A DNA stretch of 49,190 nucleotides from Mycobacterium palustre (lineage in GTDB: Bacteria; Actinomycetota; Actinomycetes; Mycobacteriales; Mycobacteriaceae), in NCBI RefSeq assembly GCF_002101785.1, contig NZ_LQPJ01000110.1:1-49190 (forward strand). Direction: 5' to 3'. Position numbers and translations under genes: made by a program. A model generated the notes under the pieces. It did no database searches and had not been told where the DNA came from. It was given only the letters and a program-made list of their open reading frames with translations. Shown here piece after piece: positions 23,464 through 32,282 of the stretch. Position 1 is the first letter of the stretch, and every line of letters starts with the position of its first letter.

Positions 23464-25610
23464 CCGCCGGCGCCGGCGGTGGCGGCCACCGGCGCCCACC
23501 TCCCGTCGATGACGTCGGGTGGGCGCTGCGCCTGCAGGCGGTCCCGCTCGGCGCGGCGCCGCTTGATCCGCAGCCGGGCGTCGGCGGGCATGCTGACCAG
23601 CTCGTCGCAGGTCAGGTAGTACACGTCGTCGACGGCATCGAAGAGGTCGGCCGCCACCCGCCGAGACCCTAACTCGCGCAACGTCATCCGCAGTTCGTGC
23701 GTGAAACGCATCGTGGTGTCGTGGGCCAGCTCGCGCGAACCGCGGGCGTTGGCGGCCAGCCGCCGTGCCAGCGACGGCGGCGGCGCCGGCACGGCATCGG
23801 CCGTAGCGGCTTCCGAAGCCTCCGAGGCCTCCGAAGCGTCAGCGGCCTCGGCCGCCGCGACGAGCAGCATCGAAGGATCGTCGGCGAACACCTGGCTGGC
23901 CAGCTCGGCCTCCCCCGGCCCCCGGTGCCCGATGCGGGCGACCGCGGCGTCGAGGACGGCTGCGGTGCTCGGCGACAACGCGCGGACGCTGCCGACGTTG
24001 CCTTCCTTCGCCAGCGCCCGCAGGGGCGGATCGCCGCGCAGCACGGCCGCCAGCTCGGCGGTGTGCGCGGCGACACGGGTGCTTTCCACGATCATGCCCA
24101 GCCCAGGCACCCGGGAGGCGGCACGGCTGTGCTCGAGCGCCGCCGCGGTGACGCCGGTGTCGATCAACCACAGCCCCGTCAGGATCCAGCCCTGGTGGAT
24201 CCGATCCCGCAGCAGGCACGCCCGCACCTCGAGGCCGGCGTCCGGCAGCGCGGCCAGCTGGGCGGCGTCCAGGTGTTCGGCCGCGGCGGCGCCGACGTAG
24301 GCGACCGTGTTGGCCTTGAGGTTGCGCATCAGGGCGAGGGAGCGCGCCGCGACGACCGCCTTGGCGATGGAGCCGAGCACCCCTTCGGCCCGCTCGGGCT
24401 CGCCGAACGGCAGGACGTCGCCGACGTGCGGCTGGTCGATTAGGGCGTGGCGGGTGACGGCTTCCTGGTCCCAGCCGGGCAGCTGGGTGGCGGCGACGAC
24501 GTTGGCCGACACCCCCACGTAGGCGCGGTGGCCGAAGACGGCGATGGCCCTGTTCCCCCACTCGTCGTCCACCACGTCGCCCAGGGCGAGCGCCTGACCC
24601 ATCACCCGGCTGGCCGCGCGCAGCCCGCTGATCTGGACGTCCAGCGTGATCGGGGTCAGCGGGCCGGGCAGCGCCTCGGCCAGGCGGGCCGCGCTGAAGA
24701 CCGGGAACCGCGGGTCGATCCGGTCGTCGAACTCGCCCTCCATTCCCTCGGGGGCCGCGCTGTGCAATGCCTCCGAGGGGCGTCGGCGCGGGACAACCTC
24801 CACGGGGATCGCCAGCTGGCCCCCGTGGCTGGTCGCGCCGGCGGGGTCCAGCCGGCGCCCGACCAGGCCGCGCGCGGTATCGGCGACCGCTTCCAGGGCC
24901 TGCCAACCGAACTCGAAGCCCCAAACCTCTTGGGCCGCTGTGATATCCATGTCGGGGACCAGCCGTGACCAGGCCCGCACGCCGTGCAGCCGGGAGCGCG
25001 GGTCGACGCCCCGCAGCAGCCGCCACGCGGTGATGACGTTGGTGGTGTCGGGGGTGGCGAGGTCGACGACGCCGGTGCGGTCGCTGTTCAGCGCCAACGC
25101 CACAAAGCGCACCAGGTCGTCGAGGTGCAGCACGCGGATCGGCTGCGCGGAGACCCTGGCGCGCAGCAGCGTGGCCACCGTGCGGCACACCGTCCAGTCG
25201 AGCTGGCGGCCGACCGGCGGGGCGGCCCGGACGACCAGGCTCGGCGCCCAGCCCGCCGCCACCAGCTCTTCGGCCGGCTGATAGACCTCCGGCCGGCCCG
25301 CGGCCTGGGACACGAACACCAGCCGCGCACCGGCGCGGCTGCTCGCGTCGGTGACATGCGCGATCGCGTCGAGGTCCGCGCCGCCCGGCGCCCGGGTGTC
25401 GGGCGGGGCCAGGTGCACCACTGCGTCGGCCTCGTCGGCCAGCTCTTGCAGGACGGGGTCGCTCAGCGAAGCGCGGACGAACTCCACGGCCGAGTCAAGG
25501 CAGGGGTGCGGGCGCTCGGCGATGCCGCTGACGGTGTGCCCCGCCGCGATCAACTGGCGTGCGACCAGCCGCCCGACTGCGCCGGTGGCGTCGGTCACCA
25601 GGATCCGCAC
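23460..25610 (-). CDS. Rv1868-like fusion: NAD(P)-binding epimerase-like domain with PEP-synthase-like tail
   Basis: A 716-residue protein. Residues 1-~230 form a Rossmann sugar-epimerase/NmrA-like domain beginning RILVTDATGAVGRLVARQL. The middle third has no domain I know. Residues ~611-705 resemble the helical linker of PEP synthase/rifampin phosphotransferase (RGSRELAHDTTMRFTHELR, LGSRRVAADLFDAVDDVYYL). The swivelling phospho-histidine domain is not visible. A short EAS repeat precedes the tail. Start GTG 25610 has GGGGAGG 10 bases upstream. M. tuberculosis Rv1868 has similar size and place. Function unknown. Confidence 0.85.
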   Translation of the reverse strand: MRILVTDATGAVGRLVARQLIAAGHTVSGIAERPHPCLDSAVEFVRASLSDPVLQELADEADAVVHLAPPDTRAPGGADLDAIAHVTDASSRAGARLVFVSQAAGRPEVYQPAEELVAAGWAPSLVVRAAPPVGRQLDWTVCRTVATLLRARVSAQPIRVLHLDDLVRFVALALNSDRTGVVDLATPDTTNVITAWRLLRGVDPRSRLHGVRAWSRLVPDMDITAAQEVWGFEFGWQALEAVADTARGLVGRRLDPAGATSHGGQLAIPVEVVPRRRPSEALHSAAPEGMEGEFDDRIDPRFPVFSAARLAEALPGPLTPITLDVQISGLRAASRVMGQALALGDVVDDEWGNRAIAVFGHRAYVGVSANVVAATQLPGWDQEAVTRHALIDQPHVGDVLPFGEPERAEGVLGSIAKAVVAARSLALMRNLKANTVAYVGAAAAEHLDAAQLAALPDAGLEVRACLLRDRIHQGWILTGLWLIDTGVTAAALEHSRAASRVPGLGMIVESTRVAAHTAELAAVLRGDPPLRALAKEGNVGSVRALSPSTAAVLDAAVARIGHRGPGEAELASQVFADDPSMLLVAAAEAADASEASEASEAATADAVPAPPPSLARRLAANARGSRELAHDTTMRFTHELRMTLRELGSRRVAADLFDAVDDVYYLTCDELVSMPADARLRIKRRRAERDRLQAQRPPDVIDGRWAPVAATAGAGG

Positions 25611-25641
25611 CTGGGCTTCACCTCCCCAACCTCAAAGTCGA

Positions 25642-25676
25642 CAATAGGCAAGTCGCTAGCCGATTCGCGACTATTG
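25642..25676 (-). terminator. Imperfect hairpin between thiolase-like and Rv1868-like genes
   Basis: CAATA (25642-25646) pairs with TATTG (25672-25676) and GTCGC (25652-25656) with GCGAC (25667-25671), with a five-base bulge. It lies in the 109-base gap after the thiolase-like stop on the minus strand. It may attenuate transcription into the next gene; evidence is structural only. Confidence 0.35.
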
Positions 25677-25719
25677 CCGCGCAACTGGCGCCGCGGGCCA
25701 AGGCGGTGCGCGTGGCGCG

Positions 25720-27204
25720 TTATCGCAGCGCGGCGCTGCCGTCGGCGGCGACGGCCACCTTGGCGCCGCCGATGTCTTCGGCCACCGTCGCCTCCGCCGC
25801 GGCCGGATCGCCGATGACGGCCAGCGCGCGCGAGCCGTCGGGGGTGCGCACGGACAGGAACGCTTTCTCCGGCCGCCCCTCGCGGTCGAACGGCGTCGTC
25901 CACGCCTCGACCGTGCCGACGCCCTCCCACTCGACCAGGCCGTCGCGCGTCGGCTCGCGAACCACCGCCGCCTGCACGTCCTCCCAGCGGAACTCGGTCG
26001 GCGGTTCGGTGCCGTACACGCCGAAGCTGTGCTTGGTCAGGTAGCCGCCGTTGGCGGTGACCAGGGCGCGCCGCCCGGGGTTGGCGGCCAGCAGGGCGGC
26101 CATGGTGGCGATGGAATGCGTCACGTAGTTGCTCCACGGCCCGCCGGCGAACGTCAGGCCGCCGGTGACGGTGAGCGGGCGGGCCGGATCGTCGACGCTC
26201 AAGCCCAGTTCGGCGGCCGCCACCTGCACCGCGGAGGGAAAGCAGGAGTACAGGTCGACGTAGTCGACGTCGTCGATGCCCAGGCCGGCCAGTTGCAGCG
26301 CCCGCGCGCCGGCGATCCGGATGGCCGCCGAGCGGTGCAGCTCGTCGCGCTCGGCGACGGCCGGGGTGTCGTGCGCGTCGGTGCCCGCGTGCGGATACAC
26401 CCACCGCTCCTCCGGAACGCCCAGCCGCCGCGCCCGCTCCACCGAGGTCAGGACCAGCGCGGCGCCCTGGTCGACCATGTTGTTGGAGTTCATCAGCTTG
26501 GTGTAGGGCCAGCTGATCATCCGGTTCCGCGGGCCGGGGTGCCGGATCTCCTCGGCGGTCACCGGCGTGCGGATCCACGCGTGCGGGTTTTCGACCGCGA
26601 CGGCGTTGAAGCGGGCCCACAGCTCACCGACGCGCTCGAGGTGCTCGTCGGCCGCTTCGCCGTTGGCGATGCGCAGCGCCTGCTCGAACAGCGGGTAGAC
26701 GTACGCCGGGCGGTTCAGCCCGATCCGCAGCTCGGCCTCACCGGCCATCGGAACGTCGTCGCCCTCCATCGCGGCCATCGGCACGGACGCGTCCTGCGCG
26801 GTCCATTCGAGCTTGCCGCCCTGGGCCTTCAGGCCCCTCCTGGTGCGCCAGGTCTCGGCGCCGGCGATCAGCACCACGCCGGCGCGTCCCGCCTGGATGT
26901 CCAGGCAGGCCCGGTTGACCAGCGACTGGGGCACGTTGCCGCCGACGGGGCTGTAGCGGGTCGTGAACCCCGATGCGCCGATCCGCTGGCCCAGCAGCAG
27001 CCCGGGGTCGCGGTACTGGGCCGACAGGATGTTCACGACGCGGATGGAATCGATCGCCTCGATCACCCGGGCATCGGCGGCTTCGCGGGCCGCGGCGGCC
27101 ATCAGGTCGACCGGCTCGACCGACGGCGTGGCGGGGTCGATCTCGTCGCGGTGGTTGACCTGGCCGTAGCCGATCAGCACCGGTGTCGCGGGGTCGACGG
27201 TCAT
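25720..27204 (-). CDS. Thiolase-like acetyl-CoA acetyltransferase family protein (Rv1867-like)
   Basis: A 494-residue thiolase-superfamily protein with the length I recall for Rv1867. N-terminal region: PVLIGYGQVNHRDEID and VVLIAGAETWRTRRG. C-terminal region: VDYVDLYSCFPSAVQVAAAELGL, then GGLTFAGGPWSNYVTHSIA, the SCP-x-like pattern. The active-site Cys in the usual N-terminal position is not clear, so it may be non-condensing or use another residue. ATG 27204 starts 29 bases after the CoA-transferase stop: probably one operon handling acyl-CoA substrates. Substrate unknown. Confidence 0.88.
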   Translation of the reverse strand: MTVDPATPVLIGYGQVNHRDEIDPATPSVEPVDLMAAAAREAADARVIEAIDSIRVVNILSAQYRDPGLLLGQRIGASGFTTRYSPVGGNVPQSLVNRACLDIQAGRAGVVLIAGAETWRTRRGLKAQGGKLEWTAQDASVPMAAMEGDDVPMAGEAELRIGLNRPAYVYPLFEQALRIANGEAADEHLERVGELWARFNAVAVENPHAWIRTPVTAEEIRHPGPRNRMISWPYTKLMNSNNMVDQGAALVLTSVERARRLGVPEERWVYPHAGTDAHDTPAVAERDELHRSAAIRIAGARALQLAGLGIDDVDYVDLYSCFPSAVQVAAAELGLSVDDPARPLTVTGGLTFAGGPWSNYVTHSIATMAALLAANPGRRALVTANGGYLTKHSFGVYGTEPPTEFRWEDVQAAVVREPTRDGLVEWEGVGTVEAWTTPFDREGRPEKAFLSVRTPDGSRALAVIGDPAAAEATVAEDIGGAKVAVAADGSAALR

Positions 27205-27233
27205 GGGAACGAACCTATCGGACGGCGCGTCGC

Positions 27234-29648
27234 TCAGGCGTTGGCAGGCGGGGCAAACAGGACGCGGTCGGCGATCAGCCGCTCGGTTTCCCCCGCGCTC
27301 ATGTTCAGCAGGGTTCGGCAGATCTCGCGGGTGTCCTGGCCGGGCAGCGGCGCCGGGCGGCGCGGGGCCGGCGGAATGTGCCGAAACGGCGCCGGGCCCG
27401 TCTCGGCCGGCAGCGGACGCTCGATCAGCGGATGCACCATGTCGGCGAACAGGTTTCGCTCGAGCAGCTGGGCGTCTTCGAGGAGGTCCGGAGGGCGGTT
27501 CATCGGCCCGGCCGGAACCCCGGCCGACTGCAACAGCTCGGCCACCCGCCCCGGGGTGCGGGTGCGCGTCCAGGCCGACAACAGCTCCACCAACTCGCGC
27601 CGGTGGGCGCGGCGCGCCTCGCCGGTCGCGAAGCGCGGGTCCTCCACCCATTCCGGACGGTCCAGAAGCGTTGCGGCGCTGCGCCATTCGTCATCGGAGC
27701 CGATCGTGACGACGCACCATTCGTCGTCGCCCGCGCATGGGCAGACCGCGTGCACGCCGGTGTCCTCGCGGACCCGGGCGATGCCCGCGGCCAGCGCGGC
27801 CTGGGTGACGTAGACGGCGTCGAGCTGGTTGACGACGACCTCGGCCTGCGACACGTGGACGTGGGCGCCGGCCCCGGTCCGGTCGCGGCGGATCAGCGCG
27901 GCCAGCGCCGCGATGGCGGTGACCCGCCCGACGACGTGGTCGGGAAAGATCGTGGTCGCGTCGTAGAACGCGTGCCGCCCGGTGTCGGCCTGGTCGCCGG
28001 GATCGTCGGACGTCCACAGCCGGGTGACGCCGGTGGCCGCGCGGACCAGCGGGCCGTAGCCCATCCGGGTGCTCCACGGGCCGGTGTTGCCGAAAGCGCT
28101 GCTGCCGGCGAGCACGATGCGCGGGTTGATCGAACGCAGCGTGTCGTAGGAAAACCCAAGCGCGGTCAGGGTTCCGGGCTTGAAGTTGGCGAACACCGCG
28201 TCGGCCTGAGTCACCAGCCGGCCGAAGATCTCCTTGCCGCGCGGGCTGCGCAGGTTTAGGCCGAGCCCGAGCTGGTTGCGGTGGGTCCAGGCGAACGATT
28301 CGCTCATGGCGTCGCCGGGGCGGGCCTGCCGCAGGCCGTCGGGGTAGTCGGCGCTTTCGACCTTGATGACCTCGGCGCCCAGGTCGCCGAACAGCCGGCT
28401 GAGCTCGCCGCCGGCGACGATGACGCCCAGATCGAGGATCCGCAGCCCGGTGAACGGGTAGTCGCCGACCTTGCCCGACGGCGCCGGCACCACCGTGGGG
28501 TTCGCGCTCCAGAACGGTTCGTCCTGGCCCGGGGCGGCCGGCGCCGGCGTCCGAAACCCCGCGCGCTGGCCGTCGACGACGAAGTAGCCGGTGGGCACTG
28601 TGGTGCGCAGCCCCGGGACGAGCTCGGCCTCGGTGACCGCGCCCACCGCCTGGAAGTGTTCGGACCCCAGGATCTGTGCCGGCGTCAGCACCGCGGCGAT
28701 CGGCACCCCGTGCGCCTGCCCGGCGGCCACCAGGTCCTTCATGGTCTGGTCGGCGAACAACGCCTCGATCAGCACGCTGATCTGCGGCCACGCCGCGAAC
28801 CGCGCGCCGATCACGTCATACTTCGGGTCCTGGAAGTCCTCGGGCTCCCCGAGCCAGCGCCGCAGGCCGCGCCATTGCCGCGGCGCCATCACGCACAGCC
28901 GGACGTAGCCGTCCCGGCAGGGGTAGATCGGGTAGGCGTCCTGGTTTTTCGGGCGGCCCCGCCACCCGCCGGCGCGGCGGACGCCGGCGGCGGCCTGGCC
29001 GTGCGCCCCGAATGCGGGGTCGAGCGCCATCACGACGGCCTCGTAACGGGAGAAGTCGATGTATTCGCCTGTGCCGCAACGTAATCGGTTGTAGTAGGCG
29101 ACGAGTGCCGCCCAGGCCGCCTGGACGGCGGCGGTGGCCGACGCGATGCCCTGCGGCGGCAACACCGGCGTGCCATTGGTGGGCCCGGATCGCGACAGCG
29201 AGCCGCACATCGCGTAGAGCACGGCGTCGCTGGCACGCCACGACGACCGCGGGCCGGTCGCACCGAAGTCGCTGACCGCCAGCACCACCAGGTGCGGGTA
29301 GCGGGCCGCCAGTTCGGCGTCGGATATCCCGAACGCGCCGGCGTGCCCGGCGGGGCCCATGTGGCCGCTGTCCACGACGATGTCGGCCCCGGCTGCCAGC
29401 TCGAAAAACCGTTCGCAGTCGCCGTCCTGGAGCGGGTCCAGCACCGCGCAACGCTTGTTGGCGTTGTGCACCGCGAACGGGATGCCGGCCCCGGCCACCG
29501 TCGGCAACTCGTCGCGTCCGAGGCTGCCACCCGGGAATTCGATCTTCAGGACGTCGGCGCCCAGGTCGGCAAACAGCCGGGCCACCGCGTCGGCGCTGCC
29601 GCAGGCGAGGTCCAGCACGCGCACGCCATGCAGCAACCCGTCGGCCAC
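27234..29648 (-). CDS. Tandem-fused class III CoA-transferase (CaiB/BaiF; Rv1866-like)
   Basis: An 804-residue protein made of two CaiB/BaiF units (1-~385 and ~399-804), each starting with a VLDL motif and GADVLKIE/GAEVIKVE. Class III enzymes move CoA between acids using an aspartyl-CoA intermediate. In unit 2 the catalytic Asp appears to be D570 (IFPDHVVG). In unit 1 the equivalent position is Ser170 (GIASATAA), so only one unit may be active. Normally two ~400-residue chains interlock as a dimer, so the fusion could form one intramolecular ring. Start GTG 29648. Confidence 0.9.
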   Translation of the reverse strand: MADGLLHGVRVLDLACGSADAVARLFADLGADVLKIEFPGGSLGRDELPTVAGAGIPFAVHNANKRCAVLDPLQDGDCERFFELAAGADIVVDSGHMGPAGHAGAFGISDAELAARYPHLVVLAVSDFGATGPRSSWRASDAVLYAMCGSLSRSGPTNGTPVLPPQGIASATAAVQAAWAALVAYYNRLRCGTGEYIDFSRYEAVVMALDPAFGAHGQAAAGVRRAGGWRGRPKNQDAYPIYPCRDGYVRLCVMAPRQWRGLRRWLGEPEDFQDPKYDVIGARFAAWPQISVLIEALFADQTMKDLVAAGQAHGVPIAAVLTPAQILGSEHFQAVGAVTEAELVPGLRTTVPTGYFVVDGQRAGFRTPAPAAPGQDEPFWSANPTVVPAPSGKVGDYPFTGLRILDLGVIVAGGELSRLFGDLGAEVIKVESADYPDGLRQARPGDAMSESFAWTHRNQLGLGLNLRSPRGKEIFGRLVTQADAVFANFKPGTLTALGFSYDTLRSINPRIVLAGSSAFGNTGPWSTRMGYGPLVRAATGVTRLWTSDDPGDQADTGRHAFYDATTIFPDHVVGRVTAIAALAALIRRDRTGAGAHVHVSQAEVVVNQLDAVYVTQAALAAGIARVREDTGVHAVCPCAGDDEWCVVTIGSDDEWRSAATLLDRPEWVEDPRFATGEARRAHRRELVELLSAWTRTRTPGRVAELLQSAGVPAGPMNRPPDLLEDAQLLERNLFADMVHPLIERPLPAETGPAPFRHIPPAPRRPAPLPGQDTREICRTLLNMSAGETERLIADRVLFAPPANA

Positions 29649-29808
29649 CCGCCCACGGTACCCGGCCGGTCAGCCCGGGCGCGTCGGAGGCCCAGAAGCC
29701 CAGCGGCGCAAGCCGATTGGTGACCGCGGCCATGGCCGGACAGGTGGGCGGCGGCCGCGTCGGCTATCGTCGCAGGCCGCGAAACCATCCACGGGAGGAC
29801 CCACACGC

Positions 29809-30717
29809 ATGAGCGCGCACCTGAGCTACGTCGAGGCGGTGGTCGTCGGCGCGTTCCAGGGCGTCACCGAGCTGTTCCCGGTTTCCAGCCTCGGGCACGC
29901 GGTGCTGGTGCCGGCGCTGATCGGCGGGCAATGGGCCCGCGACCTCAACGTCTCCGCCCCCGAGTCGCCCTACCTGGCGTTCATCGTCGGCCTGCATGTC
30001 GCGACCGCCGCCGCCCTGCTGGTGTTCTTCTGGCGGGACTGGCTGCGCATCGTGGCCGGCTTCGTCTCGTCGTTGCGGCACCGCCGCATCGAGACGCCCG
30101 ACGAGCGGCTGGCGTGGCTGATCGCGCTGGCCACCATCCCGGTCGGCCTGGCCGGGGTGGCCCTGGAACACCTGTTCCGCACCACGCTGGGCAAGCCGGC
30201 GCCGGCCGCGGCGTTTTTGCTGCTCAACGGCGTCGCCCTGTACGCGGGCGAGGTGCTGCGGCGCCGGGTGTCGCCGGAAGGTGACGTCGAGCACGACGAC
30301 CACGCCGGTGCGGCCATCGACAATCGGCTGTCCCAGCTGCCGTTGGGCCGCGGCGTGCTGATCGGCGCCTCGCAGATACTGGCCCTGCTGCCCGGCATCA
30401 GCCGCTCGGGCATCGCCATGGTGGCCGGCCTGTGGCGCGGGCTCTCCCACGAGGACGCCGCCCGCTTCTCGTTCCTGCTGGCGACGCCGATCATCCTGGC
30501 CGCCGGGGTCTACAAGATCCCGGAGCTGTTCGGGCCGCTGGCCAGCGGCATCGGCGGCCAGGTGCTGGCCGGCAGCGTCGCGTCCTTCGTCTGCGCCTAC
30601 CTGGCGGTGCGGTTCCTGACGCGCTACTTCCAGACGCGGACGCTCACGCCGTTCGCGATCTACTGCGCGGCGTTCGGGGCGGCCAGCCTGGTGTGGCTCG
30701 CCGCGGCGTCGGGCTAG
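29809..30717 (+). CDS. Undecaprenyl-diphosphatase UppP/BacA-like membrane protein
   Basis: A 302-residue integral membrane phosphatase (about eight helices) of the UppP family, which recycles polyprenyl carriers for peptidoglycan and is linked to bacitracin resistance. Both signatures are present: QGVTELFPVSSLGH near the N-terminus and LPGISRSGIAM around residue 195. GGGAGGA precedes ATG 29809. M. tuberculosis carries its uppP (Rv2136c) elsewhere, so this is probably an additional paralogue. Its TAG overlaps the convergent GNAT stop in CTAG. Confidence 0.93.
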   Translation: MSAHLSYVEAVVVGAFQGVTELFPVSSLGHAVLVPALIGGQWARDLNVSAPESPYLAFIVGLHVATAAALLVFFWRDWLRIVAGFVSSLRHRRIETPDERLAWLIALATIPVGLAGVALEHLFRTTLGKPAPAAAFLLLNGVALYAGEVLRRRVSPEGDVEHDDHAGAAIDNRLSQLPLGRGVLIGASQILALLPGISRSGIAMVAGLWRGLSHEDAARFSFLLATPIILAAGVYKIPELFGPLASGIGGQVLAGSVASFVCAYLAVRFLTRYFQTRTLTPFAIYCAAFGAASLVWLAAASG

Positions 30718-31223
30718 ACCGGGTCGCGCCGATAGCGCAGCTGGCGCACCGGCTGACCGTCGAACGTCTCTGTGCGCCAAGCCCCGTCGCGCCACCAACC
30801 GTCGCGCTCGTAAAACCGCCGGGCGCGCGCATTCCCGTCCAGCACCCACAGCAGCGCGCCGGCCACGCCGAGTCCGCGCAGCCGCTCCCGCGCGGCGGTG
30901 ATGAGCAGGCGCCCCACGCCCGTCCCCAGGTACGCGGGGTCGACGTAGAGCGCCATCAGCTCACCGAAGTTCGGTAGGCCCTCGTCGCGGCTCAGGCCCG
31001 TGGTCACCAGGCCGCAGACCGCCGGCCCGTCGACCGCCAGCACCGTCGACGGCACCCGAATACCCATCCGGCCGAATGTGTAGCGGCGGGCCAGGACCTC
31101 GGGGTCAAGGCCGTCGAGGTAGCCGTCGGGCAGGAGCCCCCGGTAGGCCGACCGCCAGGACCGCGCGTGCACGCGGGCCACGTCGCGCGTGTCCTCGGGG
31201 GCGGCCGGGCGCACCTCGATCAT
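30714..31223 (-). CDS. GNAT-family N-acetyltransferase
   Basis: A 169-residue GCN5-related acetyltransferase transferring an acetyl group from acetyl-CoA. Motif A (YVDPAYLGTGVGRLLITAAR) holds the acetyl-CoA pyrophosphate loop; motif B is LLWVLDGNARARRFYERDGW. The N-terminus IEVRPAAPEDTRDVARVH is typical. ATG 31223 is divergent from the SDR gene with two dyads in between. The acceptor (amine or protein) is unknown. Confidence 0.92.
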   Translation of the reverse strand: MIEVRPAAPEDTRDVARVHARSWRSAYRGLLPDGYLDGLDPEVLARRYTFGRMGIRVPSTVLAVDGPAVCGLVTTGLSRDEGLPNFGELMALYVDPAYLGTGVGRLLITAARERLRGLGVAGALLWVLDGNARARRFYERDGWWRDGAWRTETFDGQPVRQLRYRRDPV

Positions 31224-31233
31224 CGGTGCAGTA

Positions 31234-31310
31234 TCGGCCTCGAGGCCGACATTTGCGCGGGACGCCGTCGGAGTGCTGTGCTTACCGGATCGGCGATTGA
31301 CACCCGTCAA
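31234..31310. promoter_or_regulatory. Two dyads in the GNAT/SDR divergent promoter region
   Basis: A perfect 16-base palindrome TCGGCCTCGAGGCCGA lies at 31234-31249, 11 bases upstream of the GNAT start. A second dyad TTGAC-ACCC-GTCAA lies at 31297-31310, 23 bases upstream of the SDR start. Both are plausible operators; no regulator gene adjoins them, so any repressor would be encoded elsewhere. Confidence 0.5.
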
Positions 31311-31332
31311 CTTTCGGGGAAGGGCGACCACC

Positions 31333-32181
31333 ATGGCCAACGCGGCATCGATCGGGCTGAAGGTGCGCGACAAGGTGGTGGTGATCACCGGCGGCGCCCG
31401 GGGAATCGGGCTGGCCACCGCGACCGCGCTGCACAACCTGGGCGCCAAGGTCGCGATCGGCGACGTCGACGAGGTGCGGGTCAAGGAGTCGGGGGCCGCG
31501 CTCGGCCTCGACGTCTACGGCAAGCTCGACGTCACCGACGCGCATTCGTTCTCGGAGTTCCTCGATGAGGTCGAGCGCCAGCTCGGGCCGATCGACGTGC
31601 TGGTCAACAACGCCGGCATCATGCCCGTCGGCCGGATCGTCGACGAGCCCGATGCGGTCACCCGCCGCATCCTGGACATCAACGTCTACGGCGTGATCCT
31701 GGGCAGCAAGCTGGCGGCGCAGCGCATGGTGCCGCGCAAATCCGGCCACGTCATTAACGTCGCCTCGCTGGCCGGGGAGCTCTACATCGTCGGGCTCGCC
31801 ACCTACTGCGCCAGCAAGCACGCGGTGCTGGCATTCACCGACGCGGCGCGGCTCGAGTACCACTCGAGCGGTGTGAAGTTCTCCGCGGTGTTGCCCACCT
31901 TCGTCAACACCGAGCTCGTTGCCGGGACGCCGGGGATGAAGGGCTTCCGCAACGCCGAGCCGGCGGAGATCGCCGACGCGATCGTCGGCCTGATTGTCAG
32001 GCCGAAGCCGCGGGTGCGGATAACGAAGGCGGCGGGCGCAATGGTGGTGTCCCAAAAATTCTGGCCGCGCCGGCTGGCCGAGGGCCTGAACCGCCTGCTG
32101 GGAGGCGAACACGTCTTCACCGACGACGTCGACGTCGAGAAGCGCCGCGCCTACGAGGCGCGCGCCCGCGGCGAAGACTAG
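31333..32181 (+). CDS. SDR-family oxidoreductase (Rv1865-like)
   Basis: A 282-residue classical short-chain dehydrogenase with all catalytic parts: TGGARGIG (cofactor), [13 protein letters not shown] (Ser) and YCASK (Tyr/Lys). ATG 31333 is chosen because the N-terminus then matches the family length. Size and neighbourhood fit M. tuberculosis Rv1865c. It is divergent from the GNAT gene. Substrate unknown. Confidence 0.92.
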   Translation: MANAASIGLKVRDKVVVITGGARGIGLATATALHNLGAKVAIGDVDEVRVKESGAALGLDVYGKLDVTDAHSFSEFLDEVERQLGPIDVLVNNAGIMPVGRIVDEPDAVTRRILDINVYGVILGSKLAAQRMVPRKSGHVINVASLAGELYIVGLATYCASKHAVLAFTDAARLEYHSSGVKFSAVLPTFVNTELVAGTPGMKGFRNAEPAEIADAIVGLIVRPKPRVRITKAAGAMVVSQKFWPRRLAEGLNRLLGGEHVFTDDVDVEKRRAYEARARGED

Positions 32182-32282
32182 CCGGCGATCGCGAGCGCGG
32201 CGGAGCCGGGTGCAGCGGGTCGCCGCCATCGGGCCCCGGCGATCGCGAGCGTCGTTCGTCCGCGGCGCGCACAATCGGCGGG

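Noticed and set aside
23805..23840. Nine-base repeats (EAS codons) as a microsatellite or mobile element trace
   Set aside because: They are a short in-frame Ala/Ser/Glu linker inside the Rv1868-like protein and nothing more.
25595..27687. Upstream extension of the thiolase-like gene to 27687
   Set aside because: The extension runs through the CoA-transferase gene; ATG 27204 gives the expected 494 residues.
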